Assembly (NCBI GenBank): GCA_030447545.1
Contig: JAUJOV010000001.1
Coordinates: 124,001 to 188,000 of the forward strand
DNA: 64,000 bases
Source of the DNA: Sphingomicrobium sp.
GTDB taxonomy: Bacteria > Pseudomonadota > Alphaproteobacteria > Sphingomonadales > Sphingomonadaceae
Direction: 5' to 3'
In this document: piece after piece, positions 57,058-64,000 of the stretch
How the letters are laid out: every line of letters begins with the position of its first letter
Numbering within the stretch: the stretch's first letter is position 1
Notes under the pieces: generated by a model
Databases searched by the model: none
What the model saw: the letters and a program-made list of their open reading frames with translations, nothing else
Told to the model about the DNA's origin: nothing
Translations under genes and position numbers: made by a program

Positions 57058-59909
57058 TTAGCGGGGCTGGATCTCCTCGATCGGCATTCCGAGCTTCTCG
57101 AGCTGCGGCCGGATCTTCGCCGCGTCGCCGACCACCACCCACACAAAGCTTTCCGGAGTGACCGCCGCGCGAATCGCCTCGTCGAGCGTCGAGCGGGTCT
57201 GCGCCCGGTAGAGGCCGGCGAGACGCTCGAAATAATCATCGGGGCGGCCGAGGAAGTCGTTGGTAATCATCCCCTGGAGCACCGCGGCCGAAGTTTCGAA
57301 CCGGCCGGGGAGCTGCTGGATGTTGTTGGCGAGGATGCGCGTGAGCTCCTCGTCGGTGGTTCCCTTGACCGTCAAGAAGTCGCGGTAGTTGGTCGCGAGC
57401 GCCATGATCGAGTCGGCGGTGCGGTCGGCCTGGACCGGCGCACTGACGACATAGGGCACCGCCTTCTCGTTGAGCGAAAGGCCTCCGCGAACGCCGTACG
57501 ACCAGCCCTTGGTCTCGCGCAGGTCCATGTTGATGCGCGACAGGAAGTTGCCGCCGATCACGTCGTTGGCGCTGGTCAGCGCAGTGACGTCGCTGCGCGG
57601 GTCGACGGGAGTGATCTGGCCTCCGACGATCACCGACTGTGGCGACTGCGGGCGGTCGATCAGGACGATCTTCGGGCTCGCAGGGCGCGAGGGCGCGGCC
57701 GTGAACTGCTTCTGCCCGCGTCCGGCGGTCGGCGCCTGCCACTGGCCGAAGCGCCGGTCGAGCTCGGCCCTGATCTCCTCGAGCGGGCGATCCGAGACGA
57801 CGAAGATCTCGAGATTGTCGGGCCTGAGCCAGGACTGCTGGAAGGCGACGAGATTGTCGCGCGTGAAGCCCTGGACGGTCCTCTCGTCGCCGATCCCGGT
57901 GTTCGCATAGGGGTGCGCTGCGCCGTAGAGCAAAACAGGAAGCGCCCGGCTCGCGAGGCCGTTCGGGTCCTTCAATTGCTGCGCGATGGCGGTGAGCGTC
58001 TGGCTGCGCACGCGCTCGACTTCTGCCGGGGCGAAGGCCGGATTGCGCACGATGTCCGCGAGAAGGTCGAGCGACGGGCCGAGGTTGGCGCTGAGCGCCG
58101 ACAGGCCGACGGTGCTTCGGTCGGCCGAACCGCTCGCGCTGATCTCGGCGCCGAGCCGCTCCTCTTGTTCCGCGATCTGCTGCGAGGTGCGGGTGGTCGT
58201 GCCCTCCTGTAGCAGGGCGAGGGTCATGTTCTGAAGGCCGCGCGCGGTCGGAGCGTCGGCCGCATAACCGGCGTCGAACGTCAGAGCGAGCTGCGTGACC
58301 GGCACCGCGCTGCGCTGCGCATAGTGGAGCTGGACGCCGTTCGACAAGGCGACATGGCTGACTTCGGGGAAGTCGAGCGCCTGCATCCCCCCGAGCGGCG
58401 GAATCTCGCGCTTTTTCGTGACCCTGATCCGGTCGGAGCCCTTGCTGGCCTTTTGCGCGACCGCCTTCGATTCCTGGTAGGGTGGCCGCTCGCCGGGCTC
58501 GAGCCGCACGCGAAATGCGGGGTTGCCCAGCCACTGCGCCATGGCCGCGCGAACTTCGGCGGGCGTGGTGGTCGCGTAATTGGCGAGCGTCTTGCGGTAG
58601 AAATCGCTGTCGCCGAACGCGAGCACCTCGCCCTCGGCCAGAGTGACGGCCTTGCCGCCGAACCCGCCGGCCTGCTCGAGCGCGCGTATTCGCCCGCCGG
58701 CCTCGCGCGTCGCGGCGCGGGCGACCTCGTCGGCAGTCGGCCCTTCGGCGATATATGGCGCGATGATCTCGTCGAGCCGCCGCTCGACCAGCGCGACGTC
58801 CACCCCAGGCTTGACCGTCGCCTGGGCGAAGAAGATGCCGACCCGCTGGTTGGGATAGAGGCCCGCGCTGACCGAAACGGCGATCTTCTCGTCGCGCACC
58901 AGGATCCTGTCGAGGCGCGAGCTTGCAAGCCCGCCGAGCACCGACCCGCCGATGTCGAGCGCGACCAGCTGGCGGTCGAGCAGGCCCGGCATCGGCCAGT
59001 AGCGCGACACGGTGGTCGTCGCGACGCGGTCCTTCATCACCACCGACGTGGGCGCGGCAAGCACCGGCACGCTCGCTTCGGCGGGCACGTTCTGCGGCCC
59101 GCGCGCGATGTCTCCGAAATATTTCTCGACCAGCGGCCGGGCGGTCGCCGCATCCACGTCCCCGGCAAGCACCAGCACCGCATTGTTCGGACCATCAATG
59201 TCGCGGAACCAGTCGCGCACGTCGGCAAGGCTCGGAGCGTCGAGGTCGGCCATCGAGCCGATGACGGTGGCGGTACGGGTGGCCCTCGGGGAAGAGGTTC
59301 TTGAGCACCTCCTCGAACACCAGGCCGCCCGGCCGGTTGTCGCCCTGGCGCTTCTCGTTCTGGACGACGCCGCGCTGATTATCGAGCTTCGCCTGGGTGA
59401 CCGCGCCGAGCAGATAGCCCATCCGGTCGCTCTCCATGAACAGCGCGCGCTCGAGGGCTCCAGTGGGCACCGTCTGGAAATAGTTGGTGCGGTCGAAGTG
59501 GTCGTGCCGTTGTAGTCGGTCGCGCCGATCTGCTGGAGATATTCGAAGAAGTCGCCCGGCAGGTTTCCGAGCCGTTGAACATCAGATGCTCGAACAGATG
59601 GGCAAAGCCGGTGCGGCCCTTCGGCTCGTCCTTGGAGCCGACATTGTACCACATGGCGACGCCGACCACCGGCGCCTTGCGGTCGGTGTGAACGAGCACG
59701 GTGAGCCCGTTGGCGAGCTGGAACTGCTCGTGCGGGATCTCGACCTGGCTGATCAGCTGCGGGACCGGCGCGGGCTCGGCGGGAGCCGGCGGCGCCTCAG
59801 CGAGCGCAGGCGGGGGCGGAGCAACTTGCGCGACCTGGGGCGCCGTCGCGCAGGCGGCGAGGATCGAGGCGCTGGCGAGCAGCAGGGCCAGGCGGTTGCG
59901 GCTGATCAT
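57058..59909 (-). pseudogene. M16-family metallopeptidase (double-domain), N-terminal half frameshifted
   Basis: ATG 59909 opens a lipoprotein signal (LALLLASASILAACATAP) and the first M16 domain: QLANGLTVLVHTDRKAPVVG, then GFAHLFEHLMFNGSE with the zinc H-x-x-E-H motif. Frames then change near 59560, 59480 and 59290, between FFEYLQQIGATDYNGTT, LERALFMESDRMGYLLGAVT and MADLDAPSLADVRDWF; the rest to 57058 is one frame with the second, inactive M16 domain (VQLHYAQRSAVPVTQLALTF). Total about 950 residues, typical of pitrilysin-type periplasmic peptidases. The shifts may be sequence errors, since conserved motifs flank each. Confidence 0.75.
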
Positions 59910-60056
59910 CTTCAAAAGGCTCCCAAAACAGCGGTCGACACCTGTTGAGCCTGAGCCTCCCCGAGCGCAACCCGCTTCGACATAGCGGCGAGCTATATCG
60001 ACCAACGGCGGAACGCGGCTGACACTCCCCAACCGCTCTGCTAGCGCGCCCGGCCA

Positions 60057-61919
60057 ATGACCAAGACTGACCGCATCAGAAATTTTTCGATCATTGCCCA
60101 TATCGACCATGGGAAGAGCACGCTGGCCGATCGGCTGATCCAGCGGACGGGGGGGCTTAGCGAGCGCGAGATGAGCGCTCAGGTGCTCGACAACATGGAT
60201 ATCGAGCGCGAGCGGGGGATTACGATCAAGGCGCAAACCGTCCGCCTCGAGTGGAACGGGTACGAGCTGAACTTGATGGATACTCCTGGGCATGTCGATT
60301 TTGCCTATGAAGTTTCCAGGTCGCTGGCGGCTTGTGAGGGTGCCCTTTTAGTCGTGGATGCGGCGCAGGGGGTTGAGGCTCAGACTTTGGCCAATGTCTA
60401 TGCGTCGATCGAGCATGATCATGAGATCGTGCCGGTGATCAACAAGATCGACCTTCCCGCCGCGGATGCGGAAGGGGTTCGGCAGGAGATCGAGGAGATC
60501 ATTGGGCTCGATGCGTCGGGCGCGGTGCTTGCCTCCGCGAAGACCGGGATCGGGATCGATGAGGTTCTGCAGGCGATCGTCGACAAGATTCCGCCGCCCA
60601 GGGGCGATGCGGACGCGCCGCTCAAGGCGATGCTCGTGGACAGCTGGTACGACCCGTATTTGGGCGTGGTCATCCTGGTGCGGGTGATCGACGGGTGCCT
60701 GAAGAAGGGCGCGCAGGTGCGCTTCATGGCCGCGGGCACGACGCACCTGGTCGATCGCGTGGGCTGCTTCCGGCCCAAGATCGAGCAATTGGGCGAGCTC
60801 GGCGCGGGCGAGATCGGCTTCATCACCGCGCAGATCAAGGAAGTCGCGGAAACGCGGGTCGGCGACACGATCACCGACGCGAAGCGGCCGGCCGCTCAGG
60901 CTCTGCCCGGGTTCAAGCTGGTCCAGCCGGTGGTGTTCTGCGGGCTTTTCCCGGTCGATGCGGCCGAGTTCGAGAAGCTTCGCGAGAGCCTGTACAAGCT
61001 CAGGCTCAACGACGCCTCGTTCAGCTTCGAGATGGAGACCAGCGCGGCGCTTGGCTTCGGCTTCCGCTGCGGCTTCCTTGGCCTGCTGCACCTCGAGATC
61101 ATCCAGGAGCGGCTGACTCGCGAGTACGACCTCGACCTCATCACCACCGCTCCGAGCGTCGTCTACAAGATCCATCTGAGCAGGAGCAGGAAGGACCGCC
61201 CTTCGACAGGCTCGGGACGAACGGAGGAGGGGGAGCACGAAAGCGGCGGCAGCATCATCGAGCTGCACAACCCGGCGGATATGCCCGACCCCAACCGGAT
61301 CGAGACGATCGAGGAGCCGTGGATCGAGGCGACGATCTATGTGCCGGACGAATATCTCGGGCCGATCCTCAAGCTGTGCCAGGACCGGCGCGGCGTGCAG
61401 AAGAACCTGACCTATGTCGGCAGCGGCAGCCACCAGCGCGCGCAGATCACCTACGAGCTGCCGCTCAACGAGGTGGTGTTCGATTTCTATGATCGGCTGA
61501 AGTCGATTTCGCGGGGCTATGCGTCGTTCGACTATCACCAGATCGGCTATCGCGAGGGCGACCTCGTCAAGATGAGCATCCTGGTCAACAACGAGGCGGT
61601 GGATGCGCTGAGCATGATCGTCCACCGCGGCAACGCCGAGGCCCGCGGCCGGGGCATGTGCGAGCGGTTGAAGGACCTGATCCCGAGGCATTTGTTCAAG
61701 ATCCCGATCCAGGCGGCGATCGGCGGGAAGGTCATCGCGCGCGAGACGATCGCGGCGCTGCGCAAGGATGTGACGGCGAAATGCTACGGGGGTGATGCGA
61801 CGCGCAAGCGCAAGCTGCTGGAGAAGCAGAAGGAGGGGAAGAAGCGGATGCGGGAGTATGGCTCGGTGAGCATTCCGCAGGAGGCGTTTATTGCTGCCCT
61901 GAGGATGGGGGAGGAGTGA
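60057..61919 (+). CDS. lepA: Elongation factor 4 (LepA) GTPase with repeat-derived insertion
   Basis: 620 residues. GTPase motifs [40 protein letters not shown] and [20 protein letters not shown]; LepA-specific C-terminal [19 protein letters not shown]. It acts on ribosomes (back-translocation or assembly). In the domain after residue about 375 it carries [20 protein letters not shown], whose first half is encoded by a family C palindrome; relatives have a short linker there before [20 protein letters not shown]. The reading frame is kept. Confidence 0.93.
   Translation: MTKTDRIRNFSIIAHIDHGKSTLADRLIQRTGGLSEREMSAQVLDNMDIERERGITIKAQTVRLEWNGYELNLMDTPGHVDFAYEVSRSLAACEGALLVVDAAQGVEAQTLANVYASIEHDHEIVPVINKIDLPAADAEGVRQEIEEIIGLDASGAVLASAKTGIGIDEVLQAIVDKIPPPRGDADAPLKAMLVDSWYDPYLGVVILVRVIDGCLKKGAQVRFMAAGTTHLVDRVGCFRPKIEQLGELGAGEIGFITAQIKEVAETRVGDTITDAKRPAAQALPGFKLVQPVVFCGLFPVDAAEFEKLRESLYKLRLNDASFSFEMETSAALGFGFRCGFLGLLHLEIIQERLTREYDLDLITTAPSVVYKIHLSRSRKDRPSTGSGRTEEGEHESGGSIIELHNPADMPDPNRIETIEEPWIEATIYVPDEYLGPILKLCQDRRGVQKNLTYVGSGSHQRAQITYELPLNEVVFDFYDRLKSISRGYASFDYHQIGYREGDLVKMSILVNNEAVDALSMIVHRGNAEARGRGMCERLKDLIPRHLFKIPIQAAIGGKVIARETIAALRKDVTAKCYGGDATRKRKLLEKQKEGKKRMREYGSVSIPQEAFIAALRMGEE
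61196..61224 (+). repeat. Family C repeat inside lepA
   Basis: CCGCCCTTCGACAGGCTCGG followed by GACGAACGG is a half-unit of the family C palindrome, in frame within lepA and coding for about 10 residues. Confidence 0.8.
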
Positions 61920-61927
61920 AGCACCGA

Positions 61928-61966
61928 GCCTAAGGGAGGCTTTGCGAAGCAAAGGCGAGCTTAGGC
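61928..61966. terminator. Nested hairpin after lepA
   Basis: Outer arms GCCTAAG and CTTAGGC, inner arms CTTTGC and GCAAAG with a GAA loop, 9 bases after the lepA stop. No T-run; may end lepA transcription. Confidence 0.5.
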
Positions 61967-62035
61967 GTAGAGATGCGGAACTCCCGGCCGGCGCGCGAGC
62001 GAGCGGCCTAAGGCGCGCTGCGAGACGCGTCCGAC

Positions 62036-62056
62036 GTCACGAATTTACTTCGTGAC
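62036..62056 (-). repeat. Family B hairpin (GTAAA loop), minus strand
   Basis: On the minus strand GTCACGAA, loop GTAAA, TTCGTGAC, followed by GTCGGACGCGTC. The copy at 56915 reads GTCACGCGA, GTAAA, TCGCGTGAC, then GTCAGACCTGTC. Loop and flank agree while the stem bases change in pairs. Confidence 0.6.
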
Positions 62057-62061
62057 AATGT

Positions 62062-62346
62062 TTATTTGTTGGTTGTTCCCTGACTTACGTCGCTGATCGC
62101 ACGGTGCGTGGCTTCGTTCTTCAGGCTTGTCATGATTTTCTCCCTGAGCATGGTGATGCTGGGAAAACTGCGCATTGACCCTTTCGGAACAGCAAATCGC
62201 TCTGTCGCGATCCTTTCTAAAGTCTTCCGAACGTCGCTGTCATTCACGATATGGCGAATCTCGCCTGGCCTTAGAGCGCCGGCGCCTGCGATGCGCGAGG
62301 CCGGCGCAGCCTTGGATGTGAGTCTTGCCGTCTGTGGTCCAGACAT
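62062..62346 (-). other. Small frame overlapping the integrase relic, coding status unclear
   Basis: A 94-codon frame whose second half (VRKTLERIATERFAVPKGSM, RSFPSITMLREKIMTSLKNE) looks protein-like, while its first part overlaps the end of the integrase frame. It could be a fused or shifted tail of the integrase or an unrelated small protein. No family recognised. Apart from hairpins nothing else is seen in 61967-62239. Confidence 0.25.
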
Positions 62347-62734
62347 ATGCCCCGAACCGCGGCGTCAACTGAAGGAGCGTGACCGCCTGCCGCGAGAGAG
62401 GCACAAGGTGCGAGCGGGCGGACTTCGTCTCTTCACTACCCAGTACCCACGTCCCTCGCTCCAGGTCGAGCTGGGCCCACCGCATGGACGCAACCTCAGT
62501 GCGCCTCTGGCCGGTTAGGAAGAGCATCCGAACGAAACCGGCATAAGGGTAGCCAAGTAGTTCAGAGGCTTTCCATGCGCGGGAAACCTCCTCCATATCG
62601 AGGAAGCGGTCGCGCGGAGCCTCATCCTCTCCAGTTTTCCGATCACAGCGCCGACAAACCCTTGAGTCCTCGGTTGCGCTCCGCCCGGAGGGCTGCGCTG
62701 GGGTTCGAATGCCTCCGCCCGCGTCGGCCGCCAA
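62240..62734 (-). pseudogene. Tyrosine recombinase (integrase) remnant
   Basis: The frame contains FVRMLFLTGQRRTEVASMRW, the first catalytic-arginine box of tyrosine recombinases, and the beta-hairpin segment TWVLGSEETKSARSHLVPLS with the lysine. The later H-x-x-R and Y motifs are missing: after VWTTDGKTHIQG the sequence becomes unrelated. The N-terminal arm-binding domain is also absent. A relic of an integrated element; no tRNA or att duplication is visible next to it. Confidence 0.7.
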
Positions 62735-62737
62735 TGG

Positions 62738-63847
62738 TTACAGCGAGATGCTCGGGCTGTAGCGCATTTCGTGCTGGGCGATGGTGGCGCGGACCACGTT
62801 CTGCATCAGCGCCATTCGGGTCGGGAGAGGAACCGAGGTCTTCCTGATCATCACCGCGACCGAATAGCTGCGCCCGTCGGGGGCGGTGAGGATGCCGATG
62901 TCGTTGTACCCGGCCTGGGTGGCGCCGAGCACCTGGCCGGTGCCGGTCTTGTGGCTGAGGCTCCAGCCGGCCTTGAGGCCGCCCTTCAGCCTGTTCGGGC
63001 CGGTCCTGGTCTGGCTCATGATCGACAGCAGGCGCGCGGTCGAGGCGGGCGAGAGCAGTTCGCCCCGCTTCAGGCGCGCGAGCGCATTGACGATCGCGCT
63101 GGCCGAAGCGCCGTCATAGGGGTCCTCGAGGTAGCGGTTGAACGCCGCGCGGCGGACCGTCATCGGAAGCGCGTTCCTCGCCTGGTAAAAGGCATTGCCG
63201 ATCGAATAGCTCTGGGTCCAGGTGAGGCCGGCGATGCGCGCCTGGAGCGAGCGCTCGCCGTTGTAGAAGCGGATCGCGCCGAGGCCCTTGGTACGGATCA
63301 TCGCGCGCACCGCTTCGGGCCCGCCGACCGAGCGCATCAACTTGTCGTTGGCCGTATTGTCGCTCTTGGTCAGAGCTTCGCTCATCAAATTGGAGAGGCT
63401 CGTCGTATAGCCGCCACCGAGGATTTTGGAGCGGATCGGCTGGTGGAACAGCGTCAGGTCGCTTCGCCCGAGGCTAACCCTATCGGTCAGACTCACGCGG
63501 CCTTTGTCGACCGCGTCCAGCGCGGTGATCGCCACCCACAATTTGCTGACGCTCTGCTGCGGCGTGAGCACGGCTCCGTTCCAGTCGGTGGCCCAGCCCT
63601 CGTTGACCGACTTTACCGCGATCCCGACGCTGCCGTTGAAGCCGCGGCCGAGCTGGTCGATGCGGTTCGCGAGGTAGGCCGGCGCCTGCGGCGTGCGGAC
63701 TGCTTGAACCGGGCGCGGCGCAACCGGCCGCGGCTGCGCCGCGGGCTGCGCGGCGGCGGACCCGGCCATGCTCTGGAGAACCACGCCGGTCCCGGTTTGC
63801 CCAACCGAAAACAGCGCCATTCCAAGGCTGATCCAAAGCGACGTCAT
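62738..63847 (-). CDS. Class A beta-lactamase-type serine hydrolase
   Basis: 369 residues from ATG 63847 (GGGGGAAAG ribosome site), with a signal region and a Pro/Ala/Gln-rich linker. Motifs: S99-V-S-K102, S-D-N at about residues 162-164 (ALTKSDNTANDKLM) and K-T-G in SLSHKTGTGQVLGATQ, all of class A beta-lactamases. The usual omega-loop E166-x-x-L-N is not evident; GERSLQARIAGLTW stands near that place, so deacylation of beta-lactams may be poor. It acts in the periplasm; whether it gives resistance is not known from sequence. Confidence 0.85.
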   Translation of the reverse strand: MTSLWISLGMALFSVGQTGTGVVLQSMAGSAAAQPAAQPRPVAPRPVQAVRTPQAPAYLANRIDQLGRGFNGSVGIAVKSVNEGWATDWNGAVLTPQQSVSKLWVAITALDAVDKGRVSLTDRVSLGRSDLTLFHQPIRSKILGGGYTTSLSNLMSEALTKSDNTANDKLMRSVGGPEAVRAMIRTKGLGAIRFYNGERSLQARIAGLTWTQSYSIGNAFYQARNALPMTVRRAAFNRYLEDPYDGASASAIVNALARLKRGELLSPASTARLLSIMSQTRTGPNRLKGGLKAGWSLSHKTGTGQVLGATQAGYNDIGILTAPDGRSYSVAVMIRKTSVPLPTRMALMQNVVRATIAQHEMRYSPSISL

Positions 63848-64000
63848 GACTGTACTTTCCCCCACCAAAACCCAAGCAATGCCAGCAGGTTAGCGTATCA
63901 TGCCTGAACGCAGCCTGTTCCACCCGGCGACTTGAGAATCGCACTGCGGAGGCGATTTGCCAAGCCCGTTATGACGCGGGCGGCGGGCTCCTGGCGAGCA
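63848..64000. other. Window end, no gene seen
   Basis: Upstream region of the beta-lactamase gene. I see no further ORF or clear promoter in these 150 bases. Confidence 0.4.

Noticed and set aside
60348-61952. 534-residue minus-strand ORF
   Set aside because: Shadow of lepA; low-complexity Arg/Leu-rich translation.

Overview
The window looks like chromosomal DNA of an alphaproteobacterium of the order Sphingomonadales (Sphingomonas or a close relative). This rests on very high GC with G/C-biased third positions, two TonB-dependent receptors, a TonB protein with a glycine linker, adjacent DAHP synthase and prephenate dehydrogenase, PspC and DUF3297 proteins, and two palindromic repeat families that I associate with sphingomonad genomes. 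No rRNA, tRNA or CRISPR array was found.

Layout. 1-15.3 kb is an accessory, visibly decaying region: small kinase, acetyltransferases, lipoproteins, an S41-like peptidase, a ruined BlaI/BlaR1-type pair, a PadR regulator with a broken membrane-protein partner, an intact penicillin-binding-type serine hydrolase, a broken DUF885 protein, a broken MASE1-PAS-GGDEF-EAL protein and an amidohydrolase stump. It carries most of about 20 copies of a hairpin repeat (family A). 15.6-42.2 kb is mostly core metabolism: TonB receptor, TonB protein, 6-phosphogluconolactonase, two MFS transporters, an aromatic amino acid block (prephenate dehydrogenase, DAHP synthase, chorismate mutase), a maoC-citE-acs operon, an AceE-like E1 enzyme, a methyltransferase, the branched-chain 2-oxoacid dehydrogenase operon, PspC and small envelope proteins, a zinc-type TonB receptor with a CDF exporter, threonine synthase and exonuclease III. 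42.3-47.1 kb is a cryptic prophage packaging remnant (ParB-methylase, DUF5681, terminase) followed by CsbD and DUF1328 stress proteins, with family A repeats again. 47.2-62 kb is core: M14 peptidase, gpmA, a GGDEF protein, purEK, a c-di-GMP and signalling group (GAF-EAL, receiver, PilZ), an EF-hand lipoprotein, DUF885, an aspartic protease, an M16 peptidase and lepA. 62-64 kb holds an integrase relic and a class A beta-lactamase.

Co-operating genes. maoC-citE-acs (28035 to 24784) and bkdA1-bkdA2-bkdB (35072 to 31409) are tightly coupled operons with ATGA or TGATG overlaps; together they point to branched-chain acid and acyl-CoA metabolism. purE-purK form a two-gene purine operon. The His/Glu-rich TonB receptor and CDF exporter look like a zinc import/export pair.

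Caution. About 19 of some 60 genes, including housekeeping ones, are broken by single-base frameshifts or in-frame stops. Many are restored by one base with conserved motifs on both sides, so uncorrected sequencing indels are likely in the core regions. In the accessory part, and in the threonine synthase (where the PLP lysine is also gone), real decay fits better. The most interesting structure is the repeats: family A hairpins with compensatory stem changes, family C palindromes translated in frame inside bkdB and lepA, and a hairpin pair (family B) with a conserved GTAAA loop.
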